A stretch of DNA of 64,000 nt from Hoeflea_A sp965228785 (GCA_965228785.1 CBDDIF010000002.1:806001-870000); one strand, 5' to 3'. Positions 1-8,936 are shown, counted from the stretch's first letter. Made by a program: numbers and translations. Notes: generated from the letters alone by a model not told the origin.

Positions 1-754
1 GCGCCGTCCAGTATGGATTGAGGATCACTTCATGGATCTTGGAATTCAGGATGGGCGTCTGTCGGCTGATTTTGCCGACGACGGCGGTGTGGCGCAACGC
101 CACGCGATACCCCTCGACCGCTTCAATATGAGCGGCCGGAATATTCACCAGGACGTACCGGTCCCCCAGATAGCCCGACATGGAGCGCAGGCGCACCAGA
201 TTGGTCTCAAGCTGGCCGAGACGCACCGTCGCCGATACGTTCAACGCCGCATAGCTGTGACGGCCGAGAATGCCGTCGGCCGGTAGACCGTGGCGGGCCT
301 GGAATCGCTTCACCGCGCCGTCTACATAACTGTCGAAAGCTGGTGACGTCCCTGCCGATTGCGCCATGTCGCCGGATATGATCAGACGTTTTCTAAGCAC
401 GGAAACTGCCGGGTCGCTGGCGCCGATCCGCAATTTGCTCCCGGAAGGCACAACCGGCCATCCGCCGCGCAAAACAATATTCTGGTAAGTGCCAACCGCC
501 GTCTCGACGTTGCCGACCGTTTCGGGGCTGAAAATCGGAACGCTGGAATTGACCTTGACGGCCGTACGCGAAGCCTGGGCATCGAACTGGTCATCCCACG
601 AACCGCGGCGCGGAGCATTGATAATGCTCTCGATGGTCGTCTGTGCCAGGTTTTGGGCAGCGGCTCCTCCGGCTGCAACACTGGCGCCAAGCGCCGTGGC
701 GCTCCCAAGGAAAGCACGTCGCGAAATAGACTTGTTCATTTTCTTCATGGACAT
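1..754 (-). CDS. L,D-transpeptidase (YcbB/LdtP-like), 3' part cut by window edge
   Basis: Only the first 251 codons are inside the window; the catalytic Cys region of the YkuD domain lies beyond base 1. The N-terminus carries a twin-arginine-like signal (residues about 10-34, S-R-R-x-F-L-G followed by an Ala-rich segment ending A-A-A-Q), so export is probably by Tat. A peptidoglycan-binding domain follows (about 110-172, with a VDGAVKRFQ..HGLPADGILG pattern), then the start of a YcbB-type transpeptidase domain (about 198 onward, RYVLVNIP and LNPYWT). The family forms 3-3 cross-links in periplasmic peptidoglycan. In-frame ATGs at 754, 748 and 739 are all possible; 754 has a GAGTGG-like site about 6 bases upstream. 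It lies on the same strand as the LdtR-type regulator at 2189-2698, whose homologues control an L,D-transpeptidase, but an oxygenase gene sits between them. The family call is firm; LdtP orthology is inference. Confidence 0.85.
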   Translation of the reverse strand, partial: MSMKKMNKSISRRAFLGSATALGASVAAGGAAAQNLAQTTIESIINAPRRGSWDDQFDAQASRTAVKVNSSVPIFSPETVGNVETAVGTYQNIVLRGGWPVVPSGSKLRIGASDPAVSVLRKRLIISGDMAQSAGTSPAFDSYVDGAVKRFQARHGLPADGILGRHSYAALNVSATVRLGQLETNLVRLRSMSGYLGDRYVLVNIPAAHIEAVEGYRVALRHTAVVGKISRQTPILNSKIHEVILNPYWTA

Positions 755-1083
755 AAGAAACCACTCATCGCCGTTATCGTGTGGTTGTCGCCCTGGAGTC
801 GCTTCCGCCACCCTATGCGAACCGGACTATAACAGCCAGCCTCCGCTTCTCGATTCACGATTTTGCGAGGACACCCCCGAACACTCCCCAATTCGCTGCT
901 TTGCACACAACGGACCAAGGGCCGAATTTCACACCAATATGGCCAATTGATGGTTAATAATCGGTTCCGGCTCCGGCGCTGCAACAATCTCCTCATCGAT
1001 GAGCCATACATAGGACCCTGTGCGCTTTTCGCAACAGTTCAGCGACGGGCGCACCGATTCTCCGTCCACGATCGACTTAGACC
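755..1083. other. Intergenic region upstream of the L,D-transpeptidase gene
   Basis: 329 bases between the stop of the oxygenase gene and the start of the L,D-transpeptidase gene, both on the minus strand. No open frame here has a recognisable product or ribosome-binding site. It must hold the transpeptidase promoter unless the gene is read from the oxygenase. The only AT-rich patch is around 930-965, where the minus strand reads ATTAACCATCAATTGG. I could not assign a confident -35/-10 pair. Confidence 0.4.
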
Positions 1084-2076
1084 TCAGATAGGTTTCGTCA
1101 TCGTCGTCGACTGAAACTTCGACATCAGATAAGGCCCTGACCGGACTGGCTCATATTTTTCCGTTTCGCCCTGCCCGAGGCAGGACTCCAGGCAACGGAT
1201 TTCGGCATCCCAGTTCGGTTGATGGAAGAAGGCGAACGACTGTCGCCGCTCGCGGCCACCCTCCTGGGCCGACGGATTGACGACGCGATGCAGCGTCGAC
1301 ACCCAACGGTCATTGGTCCACAACGCCATCAGATCACCAATATTGATGACAAAGGCACCAGGGACCGGCGGTACCGGGATCCAGTCTCCAGCTGCCGCCC
1401 GGATCTCCAATCCCCTGGACCCGGCCTGCGGCAGCAAGATTGTCAGGCTTCCGTAATCGGTGTGGGCTCCGGCGCGCAATTGACCAGGCTCCGGCGCCTT
1501 TGCCTGCTCAGGGTAGTTCAGGGCGCGCAGAGCGCTGATCGGCTGATCGATATAAGGATCGAAAAAGGCCTCAGGGAGATCCAGAGCAACGGCGAAAACC
1601 CGCATGATCCGCTCGGCCAGGTCCTCCATCGCACCGTAATAGGCGCTCCACGCCTGTCTGAAGCCTTCCGGTTCGCTCGGCCAAATGGTCGCGGCATAGC
1701 AAAATCCGAGCGCCTGCGGATCGACCATGTCAGTCGGAACGCTTTGCGGGCCGCCGTTGAAGCTCTCTTTCAGATCCGGAGGAGTGTCGACACCTTGCGA
1801 TTTCGCGAGGGCCTCCAATTCCGGTCCGAGATAACCGTAGGGATATCCCTCATAGGGGGCCCTGGCGCGCTGCTTGACGTCGGCTGACAGGCTGAAGAAA
1901 TCATGCGCCTTGTTCCAGGCTCCATCTATGACGGATTGTGGAACCCCATGATTGCCTATGGCCAGGAATCCGGTGGAGCGGCAGATCTCATCGACTTGCC
2001 GCCCCAGAGCCTGCTTGCCGGCCTGATCAGCACTTTCAAATGCCCCGAGATCGAAAACCGGGAATTCACCGGACAT
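1084..2076 (-). CDS. 2-oxoglutarate/Fe(II)-dependent oxygenase, isopenicillin N synthase family
   Basis: A 330-residue cytoplasmic non-heme iron oxygenase with the DIOX_N region (about 5-120) followed by the 2OG-FeII jelly-roll core. The iron triad is visible as H205-T-D207 (A-H-T-D-Y-G-S) and H263 (T-L-H-R-V-V-N), and the 2OG-binding Arg as R278-x-S280. The length is normal for bacterial IPNS/flavonol-synthase-like enzymes. The ATG at 2076 is preceded by GGAGGC seven bases upstream, better than the in-frame codon 14 codons earlier. The gene lies 112 bases downstream of the ldtR-type regulator on the same strand and may be cotranscribed with it. The substrate cannot be read from sequence; paralogues in this order act on small organic acids, amines or xenobiotics. 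Confidence 0.85.
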   Translation of the reverse strand: MSGEFPVFDLGAFESADQAGKQALGRQVDEICRSTGFLAIGNHGVPQSVIDGAWNKAHDFFSLSADVKQRARAPYEGYPYGYLGPELEALAKSQGVDTPPDLKESFNGGPQSVPTDMVDPQALGFCYAATIWPSEPEGFRQAWSAYYGAMEDLAERIMRVFAVALDLPEAFFDPYIDQPISALRALNYPEQAKAPEPGQLRAGAHTDYGSLTILLPQAGSRGLEIRAAAGDWIPVPPVPGAFVINIGDLMALWTNDRWVSTLHRVVNPSAQEGGRERRQSFAFFHQPNWDAEIRCLESCLGQGETEKYEPVRSGPYLMSKFQSTTMTKPI

Positions 2077-2188
2077 GACTGTCGCCTCCGCGTTCAAATA
2101 TGCGCGGAAAGCGACCATATCAGCGGACCTAGGTCAATATGGTCCTGTCTCGGGTGCCCGGCCCGCCCCGGCCACCCGTGAGCATCAA

Positions 2189-2698
2189 TTAGAGGCGATA
2201 GAGAATCTGGTCGTTCCAGAAACGGTCCAGCCGCTGCAGCGCCTTGTTCATGCGCTGGAATTCCTCCGCGCTGATGCCGCCCACCTGTTCGATTGACCCA
2301 ATATGCCGCTCGTAGAGGCCGGCGACGACATCGGCAACTTCTTTGCCCTTTGCCGTCAGGCTGATCCGCACCGAGCGGCGGTCAACGCGAGAGCGCTGAT
2401 GGTTGATGAAACCCATATCCACGAGTTTCTTCAGATTGTAGGAAACGTTCGATCCCAAATAATAGCCACGCGAACGCAATTCGCCCGCTGTCAGTTCAGA
2501 TGTACCGATATTGAACAGCAGCAATGCCTGGATCGCATTGATGTCGCTGCGGCCATTACGCTCGAACTCATCCTTGATGACATCGAGCAGGCGGCGATGC
2601 AGCCGTTCCACCAGCTGCAGCGCTTCCATATAGAGAGAACGCAACGCGTTCTTGTCTTCTTCCGGCGGAGATGCCTCCGCGCGCATGTCGTTTTTCAT
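2189..2698 (-). CDS. ldtR: MarR-family transcriptional regulator, LdtR type
   Basis: A 169-residue winged-helix regulator. The DNA-binding core spans about 50-130: a helix with ELTAGELRSRGYYLGSN, a recognition helix with VSYNLKKLV, and a wing with HQRSRVDRRSVRISLT. From memory of the family, this long, conserved MarR type matches LdtR of Rhizobiales and Candidatus Liberibacter, which regulates an L,D-transpeptidase and envelope and osmotic-stress genes. The ATG at 2698 has a GAGG site seven bases upstream. The intergenic region before it (2699-2840) holds an exact 10-base inverted repeat that could be its own operator. The family is firm; the ldtR name rests on sequence recognition plus a transpeptidase gene on the same strand nearby. 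Confidence 0.85.
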   Translation of the reverse strand: MKNDMRAEASPPEEDKNALRSLYMEALQLVERLHRRLLDVIKDEFERNGRSDINAIQALLLFNIGTSELTAGELRSRGYYLGSNVSYNLKKLVDMGFINHQRSRVDRRSVRISLTAKGKEVADVVAGLYERHIGSIEQVGGISAEEFQRMNKALQRLDRFWNDQILYRL

Positions 2699-2766
2699 CG
2701 TGGTGCCTCACTGTCTTGCCCGGCGGTTTTTTGTTTTCCACCTTGAGACACACCCTATCGAATACG

Positions 2767-2828
2767 TCTAAAATTGAACTTAAAATGCAGCATTAACAAG
2801 CTGTTACTCTGAAGGACGCAATTTTAGA
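2767..2828. promoter_or_regulatory. Inverted repeat upstream of ldtR, candidate operator
   Basis: TCTAAAATTG at 2767-2776 is exactly repeated in inverted orientation (CAATTTTAGA) at 2819-2828, with 42 bases between. The centres are 52 bases apart, about five helical turns, and the pair lies 70-130 bases upstream of the regulator's start. The region is much more AT-rich than its surroundings. Autoregulation by the MarR protein is inference; no binding data are available from sequence. Confidence 0.4.
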
Positions 2829-2840
2829 GTGAATCGAATC

Positions 2841-3266
2841 TTACTCCTCCTCTGGCTCAACACGGCGCGAAAAGTAGAGAGCGACACGAAAAGCGATGTA
2901 AACCAGGGCGGCCAACCCGTGTGCCGCAATCAGCAGCCAGCGGCTGCCATACAGTTCCGGAAATGCCCCGTGCATGGCAACTTCGATGGCCGCAGCAACG
3001 AGCCAGACGACCGGTCCCCATGACACCACCATCCAAAGGCCGATGCCGGCGACGGGCCACAGAACCGCCAGTGAAGCGGCAGCAATTTTCCAATGCACAG
3101 GCAACAGGTCGAAGCGCCAGACGCCGCCGTCAAGTATGCCAATCAGCAGCGCCCAATATCGAATTCCGGCGATCAGGCAGAAGATCGCGATAACGCGCTG
3201 AAAAACCTCAAAGGCAAGCTCGGTGGTGCTGGGTCGCGGAGCGCTTGGTTCGATCAGGTCGCTCAT
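2841..3266 (-). CDS. Small membrane protein, DUF6163-like
   Basis: A 141-residue protein with about four hydrophobic segments (roughly 22-44, 60-80, 82-101 and 108-128), a charged N-terminus and an acidic C-terminal tail. I recognise it as the small inner-membrane protein often found beside ldtR in Rhizobiales (DUF6163), with no known activity. Its ATG overlaps the stop of the upstream hydrolase gene in an ATGA arrangement (3263-3266), so the two are translationally coupled. The DUF assignment is from memory and should be confirmed by profile search. Confidence 0.7.
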   Translation of the reverse strand: MSDLIEPSAPRPSTTELAFEVFQRVIAIFCLIAGIRYWALLIGILDGGVWRFDLLPVHWKIAAASLAVLWPVAGIGLWMVVSWGPVVWLVAAAIEVAMHGAFPELYGSRWLLIAAHGLAALVYIAFRVALYFSRRVEPEEE

Positions 3267-4321
3267 GCCAATCCGGGAATGTCAGTCAAATCTTCTTGCC
3301 CGAGCGAGCGGAAATAGTCGTCTACCGCGGCCTCGGTGACCGCTTCGAACGACTGCGGGTTCCATTTCGGGTCATTCGTTTTATCGACGATCAACGAGCG
3401 GATGCCTTCATAGAAGTCGCTGGCCTGCAACATGCGATAAAGGATCCGGTATTCCATCTGCATGCATTCTGCCAGGGATTTACCGGAGCCCTCTTCAATC
3501 TGCCTGAACGCCACGGCCAGGCTCAGCGGCGCAGCGCGGCGCATTGCCTTGAGTGCCGTTGCGGCAATTTCGCTGGAACTGCTGGCGTTCTCCAGAGTTT
3601 CGATAATTTCTCCCAAGGAGTTTCCAGAAAACAGATGTTCGATTTCGGCCGTATCGAGCTTTGGGCCCGGGACGGATGCAGGTTGGTCGTATCCTTGCAA
3701 AACATCCTCTGCATTGTCCCCAGCGGCCAAGCCAGCTTCAAGCGGCGGCAGACGCTCAGCCGAGACAACATGCGTCGCTATCCCGGATCGGAGAGCGTCG
3801 CCGGCTCGAATGCGGGCTCCCGTCAGGCCGAGATAGAATCCCATGCGGCCGGGGAGCCTGGAAAGAAAATAGCTGCCGCCAACATCCGGAAAAAACCCGA
3901 TACCAACCTCGGGCATGGAAAAAACCGCGTTCTCGGTCATTACTCTGTAACGACCGTGGACGGAGACACCCACGCCCCCACCCATGACGATTCCATCGAT
4001 CAGCGAGACTATCGGCTTTGGATAGATGCCAAGGCGTGCGTTCAGCCGGTACTCGTCCTGAAAGAACTCAAAATGGTGGTTTCCGCTCTGACCCTGATTG
4101 TACAGATTGAGTAAATCGCCGCCTGCGCTGAATGCCCGGCCACGAGCACGAATGACGATATGGCGTATGTTCGGGTCAGCTTCCCAGCGGTCGAGAATCG
4201 ACCAAATTCCGTTGACCATATTGTGGGTCAACGCATTCAACGCTGCCTCGCGGGTCAAGGTAATGAAACCGGCCGGGCTGTCTTCTTCGAAAACGATTTC
4301 GTCGTTGCTGCCCAGCTCCAT
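3263..4321 (-). CDS. Enoyl-CoA hydratase/isomerase family, 3-hydroxyisobutyryl-CoA hydrolase-like
   Basis: A 352-residue crotonase-fold protein. The longer-than-usual length and motifs fit 3-hydroxyisobutyryl-CoA hydrolase of valine catabolism rather than a simple enoyl-CoA hydratase: oxyanion-hole segment S-A-G-G-D (65-69), G-G-G-V-G (114-118), P-E138-V-G-I-G and P-D146-V-G-G with the Glu/Asp pair expected in this subfamily. It would release 3-hydroxyisobutyrate from its CoA ester in the cytosol. I chose ATG 4321 (starting M-E-L-G-S) because the crotonase fold begins about ten residues later and a GGGAG site lies about 11 bases upstream; an in-frame ATG at 4384 is also open. It is coupled to the membrane-protein gene downstream and divergent from hemB. 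Confidence 0.8.
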   Translation of the reverse strand: MELGSNDEIVFEEDSPAGFITLTREAALNALTHNMVNGIWSILDRWEADPNIRHIVIRARGRAFSAGGDLLNLYNQGQSGNHHFEFFQDEYRLNARLGIYPKPIVSLIDGIVMGGGVGVSVHGRYRVMTENAVFSMPEVGIGFFPDVGGSYFLSRLPGRMGFYLGLTGARIRAGDALRSGIATHVVSAERLPPLEAGLAAGDNAEDVLQGYDQPASVPGPKLDTAEIEHLFSGNSLGEIIETLENASSSSEIAATALKAMRRAAPLSLAVAFRQIEEGSGKSLAECMQMEYRILYRMLQASDFYEGIRSLIVDKTNDPKWNPQSFEAVTEAAVDDYFRSLGQEDLTDIPGLA

Positions 4322-4513
4322 CCCAGAAGTCGCTCCCTCTTGACCACAAGGAATGGCTGTACGCACCGCCTCGCCCGAGGTCAATGGCGTTGGTTGCCGG
4401 TCAGCGGCGCGCCGCGCGCCAGGTGCAGCGTCAAAGTGCTCTCTTGGTCGTCAGCGGCCGCGCGTGATACACAGCAAGGAGATTGACCCTTTGCGACGCG
4501 TACAGAGGCAGGC

Positions 4514-5548
4514 ATGAACCGGCAGATAAACAAGGGCGAACTGCGTCAACGCAGCGTTGATGAAATCACCGGAGGGCGGCGGATGCGCCGCAACCGCAAA
4601 GCGGGTTGGGTTCGTGATCTTACTCGCGAAAACACGCTAACGGTCAATGACCTGATCTGGCCCATCTTTCTGATCCCAGGAGAAAACCGGCGTGAACCCA
4701 TCGACGCCATGCCTGGGGTCTCCCGAGTAACGCCCGATCTGGCTGCAGCGGAAGCCGAGAAAGCTGCTGAACTGGGAATACCCGCAATTGCAACATTTCC
4801 GAATATCGAATCCGATCTGCGTGACGTCACCGGTTCGAACATTCTGGAACCCGATAACCTGATCAACCAGGCAACGAAGGCAATCAAAGCCACAGCTCCA
4901 GAGGTCGGCGTGATCACCGACGTGGCTCTTGATCCGTTCACCAACCATGGTCACGACGGCATCCTACGCGACGGCGTCATCGTCAATGACGAAACGGTAG
5001 CGGTTATCACCCGAGCGGCGGTGATGCAGGCGGAGGCCGGAGCCGACATTATCGCTCCGTCGGAAATGATGGACGGGCGCATCGGTGCGATACGCGATGC
5101 TCTCGACTCGAGCGGTTTCAGCGATGTCGGCATCATGTCTTACGCGACCAAATATGCCTCGAGTTATTACGGGCCCTATCGGGAAGCCATCGGGACGCAG
5201 GGGCTGCTGAAGGGTGACAAGCGGACCTACTACATCGACCCGGCCAATACGGACGAAGCGGTCCGCGAGGCCGCCCTGGACGTTGAGGAAGGAGCCGACA
5301 TGCTGATGGTCAAACCCGGCCTGCCCTATCTCGACATCATCTGGCGGCTGAAAGACACGTTTGGCATGCCGACCTTCGCCTACCAGGTCTCCGGCGAGTA
5401 TTCGATGATCCGGGCAGCCGAGCAGAACGGCTGGATAGATGGCGAGCGCGTGATGATGGAGAGCCTCACCGCTTTCAAACGTGCTGGCTGCGACGGTATC
5501 CTGACCTATTTCGCGCCCTTTGCCGCAGCGCTTTTGAATAAGGATTGA
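4514..5548 (+). CDS. hemB: Delta-aminolevulinic acid dehydratase (porphobilinogen synthase)
   Basis: A 344-residue enzyme that joins two 5-aminolevulinate molecules into porphobilinogen for haem and tetrapyrrole synthesis. The two active-site lysines are K213 (A-T-K-Y-A-S-S-Y-Y-G) and K267 (M-L-M-V-K-P-G). The metal site reads D-V-A-L-D-P-F-T-N-H-G-H-D-G (136-149): the three zinc-ligand cysteines of the zinc-type enzyme are replaced by A138, D140 and D148, so this is the aspartate-rich, Mg-dependent type known from Rhizobiales and Pseudomonas. A GAGG site precedes the ATG. The gene is divergent from the hydrolase gene upstream and is followed 116 bases later by an RDD membrane protein. Confidence 0.97.
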   Translation: MNRQINKGELRQRSVDEITGGRRMRRNRKAGWVRDLTRENTLTVNDLIWPIFLIPGENRREPIDAMPGVSRVTPDLAAAEAEKAAELGIPAIATFPNIESDLRDVTGSNILEPDNLINQATKAIKATAPEVGVITDVALDPFTNHGHDGILRDGVIVNDETVAVITRAAVMQAEAGADIIAPSEMMDGRIGAIRDALDSSGFSDVGIMSYATKYASSYYGPYREAIGTQGLLKGDKRTYYIDPANTDEAVREAALDVEEGADMLMVKPGLPYLDIIWRLKDTFGMPTFAYQVSGEYSMIRAAEQNGWIDGERVMMESLTAFKRAGCDGILTYFAPFAAALLNKD

Positions 5549-5664
5549 CCGGTGCGCCTACCTTGAAGGCAGCCTTGATGATCCCCACCTTTCCGATGAA
5601 TTGACCATTGATATCTGCTGTTCTGAGGCGCTTTCAGCGTCCGACATGCAGGAAAGGTGCTGTG

Positions 5665-6126
5665 GTGACGCATTCGACGGAAATTATGGATATCGATTTG
5701 GACAGCTGGAGAAGCTATGAAGGCGTTCGGTCTCGGCGCATCATGGCGTTCTTCATCGACTATGCGTTGGTGCTGGCGCTCTGCATCCCGGTTGCCGTGC
5801 TGATTTTCTTCATCGGTGTTTTCAGCTTTGGCCTCGGATGGGCACTCTATTCGGTGCTGTTTGCGATCGTCGCTTTGCCGTATGTCGGTTTGACCCTTGG
5901 CGGCCCCAAACAGGCAACGCCCGGCATGCAGATTGCCGGCGTTCGAATGAGCCGCACCGACGGTGGTCCGGTCGATCCGATGCTCGCGATGGTTCACGCC
6001 GTCCTGTTTTGGGTCGGCAACGTGGTCCTTACACCTTTGATCCTGCTGGTCAGTCTCTTTTCAGACCGCAAACGGCTTCTGCATGACCTCCTGCTCGGCG
6101 TCGTGATCACCCGCGGCGACCGCTAG
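5665..6126 (+). CDS. RDD-family membrane protein
   Basis: About 153 residues with an RDD-type core: an Arg-rich entry (S-R-R-I-M-A-F-F-I-D-Y-A-L), two hydrophobic segments around residues 32-80, and a third near 110-130, ending in a D-R-K-R-L-L-H-D-L-L-L-G pattern. The family is found in bacterial inner membranes and its role is unknown, with transport suspected. No ATG is well placed. GTG 5665 (or GTG 5662) sits seven bases after an AGGAAAGG site, which decides the start; an in-frame ATG at 5686 is the alternative. It follows hemB on the same strand, a linkage I recall as common in Rhizobiales. Confidence 0.8.
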   Translation: MTHSTEIMDIDLDSWRSYEGVRSRRIMAFFIDYALVLALCIPVAVLIFFIGVFSFGLGWALYSVLFAIVALPYVGLTLGGPKQATPGMQIAGVRMSRTDGGPVDPMLAMVHAVLFWVGNVVLTPLILLVSLFSDRKRLLHDLLLGVVITRGDR

Positions 6127-6295
6127 GTATTGGCCGGACAAACCGATGCCGGCCGGCGTTGGAACAAACGTTCCCGAAACAGGTCATGGAGGTAATACTG
6201 CTGTTGCCTATACGCGCATTTTGAAATCGCGCGCTTGGACGGAATGAGTTCGGTGCATTAGGCTACATCCAGCGCTCATTGGACCTGGCTCAGGC

Positions 6296-8134
6296 ATGCA
6301 GGATCTTCATCTTCTGGCGACCTTCGTCATCATTGGCGCCACCGTCATTGCCTACGCCTCCGAAAGACTATCGATGGAGGCGGTGTCGCTGGGGTCACTT
6401 TCAGTCCTGCTGCTGCTCTTCGGTTTCTTTCCCTACACCGATGCACAAGGAACAGCCCTGACCCCTGCGGTTCTTCTCAAGGGCTTCTCGGATCCGGCAC
6501 TTGCAACGGTCATAGCCCTTCTGATCGTGGGCCAGGGGCTTTTTGCTACAGATGCCATTGACGGACCGGCTCGAGCTTTCGGTCGGCTGGGCGGAACCAG
6601 TGGCAGGCGATCCATCTTTCTTGTCATCGTTGCGGCGGGTGCTCTGAGTGCGTTTCTCAACAACACTCCGGTCGTGGTGATCTTCATCCCGATCCTTACG
6701 GTGATCGCGGCGCAACGGCGCTATCCCGGTTTCCGCGCCTTCATGCCGCTTTCCTTCATGTGCATTCTCGGCGGCATGACAACACTGCTTGGCTCGTCCA
6801 CCAACCTGATCGCCGCTGGCGTTGCTCAGGACAATGGGGTGACCATATCGTTCTTCGATCTGACCGGCATGGGACTGATGCTGGCGGCCGTTGGTGGTGT
6901 CTACGTTCTATTTGTCATGCCGTGGATGATGCGCGAACGCTCCTCGGACATGGCCCGTGATCACTCTACTCAAGGGGCGCAATTTATCGGCGAAATTCCG
7001 ATCGTGCCGGGACATCCGTTCATCGGCCTGAAATCGCGTGCCGGCATGTTTCCAGGCATTCGTGACCTGACGCTGCGCCTGATGCATCGTCGCGACGTGC
7101 CGATCCTGCCGCCTTTCGAGGATATCACGCTGTCCGCGGGCGACAGCCTGGTGGTCACCGGAACGAGGCGCGCCTTCTCCCAGGCTCTTGCGCATGGCAA
7201 TGCCATTGCGGACCCGGACGAACCGACTGACAGCAGCGATACGCCCGAGGATGGTGTCGATACTCCGCGGCCGGGTCCCGATTACCATCTTGCAGAGGCA
7301 GTGCTTGCTCCCGGGTCGCGATTTGCCGGTCGGACCATTCAGCTCTCCGGCATACGCGCCCGCTATGGCATCTCGGTGTTTGGAGTACAGCGCAAGAGCC
7401 GCATGGCGCGCATGCCGCTGTCAGAAATCCGGCTGGAGCCCGGTGATACCCTGCTGCTCGGCGGCAACTACGACCAGCTGATGCACATGCGCGGCGACCA
7501 CGATCTGCTGTTGCTTGAGTATTCGGCCGAGCCGGTTCCGCAGACGCGCAAGGCGACGATCGCATTTACGATCTTTTTGATGATCATCGTGCTGTCGGCT
7601 TTCGAGATCCTGCCGATTGTGGTCAGTGCGATTTCGGGCGCCGTCCTGATGCTGGCGTTCGGATGTCTGACGATCTACCAGGCAGCACGGGCTTTCGACC
7701 GGCAGGTTTTCCTGCTGGTCGGCTCCTCCATAGCAATGGCGACCGCCATGCAGTTCACGGGAGGTGCGGCGCTGATCGCCGAGTCGACTGTTGCGGCGCT
7801 GATGGATGCGCCTGTTCCGATCGTGCTCTCGCTGCTTTTCATCGTCATGGCATGCGTGACGAATTTACTGAGTAACAACGCGACAGCGGTCCTGTTCATG
7901 CCGATTGCGCTTGGAATTGCCACCCGATTGGGTGCTTCCCAGGAAGCCTTTGTAGCCGCCGTGATCTTCGCCGCCAACACGAGCTTTGCCACACCCATCG
8001 GCTACCAGACGAACCTATTGGTCATGGGTCCGGGTCACTACGGTTTTCGCGATTTTCTTCGTGCCGGTCTTCCGTTGGTCGCCATCATCTGGTTAACATT
8101 TTCACTTATCGCGCCATGGTATTATGGCCTATGA
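6296..8134 (+). CDS. SLC13-family (DASS) permease with two RCK_C domains
   Basis: A 612-residue inner-membrane transporter. Hydrophobic helices run through about 1-215 and 420-612, and a soluble central part (about 230-410) holds two TrkA-C/RCK_C-like domains with the repeated pattern of P-G-S-R-F-A-G-R-T, L-E-P-G-D-T-L-L-L-G and S-A-G-D-S-L-V-V-T-G. This layout matches the divalent anion:sodium symporter relatives often labelled SLC13 or CitMHS-like. Conserved elements include S-S-T-N-L-I-A and N-N-A-T-A-V-L-F-M-P near the two re-entrant hairpins. The substrate (sulfate, dicarboxylate or another anion) cannot be told from sequence. It stands between the RDD gene and bpt on the same strand. 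Confidence 0.88.
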   Translation: MQDLHLLATFVIIGATVIAYASERLSMEAVSLGSLSVLLLLFGFFPYTDAQGTALTPAVLLKGFSDPALATVIALLIVGQGLFATDAIDGPARAFGRLGGTSGRRSIFLVIVAAGALSAFLNNTPVVVIFIPILTVIAAQRRYPGFRAFMPLSFMCILGGMTTLLGSSTNLIAAGVAQDNGVTISFFDLTGMGLMLAAVGGVYVLFVMPWMMRERSSDMARDHSTQGAQFIGEIPIVPGHPFIGLKSRAGMFPGIRDLTLRLMHRRDVPILPPFEDITLSAGDSLVVTGTRRAFSQALAHGNAIADPDEPTDSSDTPEDGVDTPRPGPDYHLAEAVLAPGSRFAGRTIQLSGIRARYGISVFGVQRKSRMARMPLSEIRLEPGDTLLLGGNYDQLMHMRGDHDLLLLEYSAEPVPQTRKATIAFTIFLMIIVLSAFEILPIVVSAISGAVLMLAFGCLTIYQAARAFDRQVFLLVGSSIAMATAMQFTGGAALIAESTVAALMDAPVPIVLSLLFIVMACVTNLLSNNATAVLFMPIALGIATRLGASQEAFVAAVIFAANTSFATPIGYQTNLLVMGPGHYGFRDFLRAGLPLVAIIWLTFSLIAPWYYGL

Positions 8135-8165
8135 TCGACGGCACACAGGAACCTGACAGAGGTCG

Positions 8166-8924
8166 ATGACGAACCAACCCGTCCAATCACCGCAGTTCTT
8201 CCTGACGGCGCCGTCGCCCTGCCCCTATTTGGAGGGGCAGTTCGAACGCAAGGTCTTCACGCACCTGGTCGGCGACAAGGCGGCGGAACTCAATGACCTT
8301 CTGACCCAGGGTGGCTTCCGACGCTCGCAAAACATCGCCTATCGTCCGGCCTGTGAAAGCTGCCGGGCCTGCGTATCGGTACGCATTCTCGCGCAGGAGT
8401 TTCAGGCGAACCGTTCGATGAAGCGGATCATCGCACGCAATGATGACATCTCCGCCCAGGAATTCCCGGCCGAACCTTCCAGCGAGCAGTATTCACTGTT
8501 TCGGGCCTATCTCGATGCCCGACACCAGCAGGGCGGCATGTCTGACATGACAGTGCTCGACTATGCGATGATGGTGGAGGACACCCATGTTCCGACTCGA
8601 ATCATCGAATACCGCCTGACCGAGCGTTCGGGCGACGGGAGCGAAGCCGGGCGTTTGGCCGGTGTCGCCCTCAGTGACCTGATGGCTGACGGCATCTCGA
8701 TGGTTTATTCCTTTTTCGATCCGGATTTTGCCAACCGCTCCCTCGGCACCTACATGATCCTCGATCACATAAGGCGTGCCCGCGAAAAGGGTCTGCCGCA
8801 CGTCTACCTCGGCTACTGGGTCGCTGGTTCACGCAAGATGGGCTACAAGACCCGGTTCCTGCCGCAGGATCATCTTATGGCAAGTGGATGGGAGCGCTTC
8901 ACGGGCGAGCCCGAGCGCGACTGA
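8166..8924 (+). CDS. bpt: Aspartate/glutamate leucyltransferase
   Basis: A 252-residue aminoacyl-tRNA-protein transferase of the Bpt/ATE family. It adds Leu from Leu-tRNA to proteins with N-terminal Asp or Glu, marking them for ClpS/ClpAP degradation. Diagnostic features are the N-terminal C-P-Y-L-E-G-Q segment, the C-E-S-C-R-A-C cysteine cluster (about 61-67) and the C-terminal G-Y-W-V-A-G-S-R-K-M-G-Y-K block. Length is standard. The ATG at 8166 has GAGG six bases upstream. It lies 31 bases after the SLC13 permease and converges on parC with only 12 bases between them. Confidence 0.93.
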   Translation: MTNQPVQSPQFFLTAPSPCPYLEGQFERKVFTHLVGDKAAELNDLLTQGGFRRSQNIAYRPACESCRACVSVRILAQEFQANRSMKRIIARNDDISAQEFPAEPSSEQYSLFRAYLDARHQQGGMSDMTVLDYAMMVEDTHVPTRIIEYRLTERSGDGSEAGRLAGVALSDLMADGISMVYSFFDPDFANRSLGTYMILDHIRRAREKGLPHVYLGYWVAGSRKMGYKTRFLPQDHLMASGWERFTGEPERD

Positions 8925-8936
8925 CCAGCTTTTTTT

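Noticed and set aside
935..960. CtrA-like half site (TTAA-N7-TTGG on the minus strand) upstream of the L,D-transpeptidase
   Set aside because: Only one full half matches the TTAA-N7-TTAA consensus; such sites occur by chance in AT-rich gaps.
8905..8936. T run after bpt as an intrinsic terminator
   Set aside because: The only stem nearby (GGGC/GCCC) is four bases long and about 20 bases before the T run.
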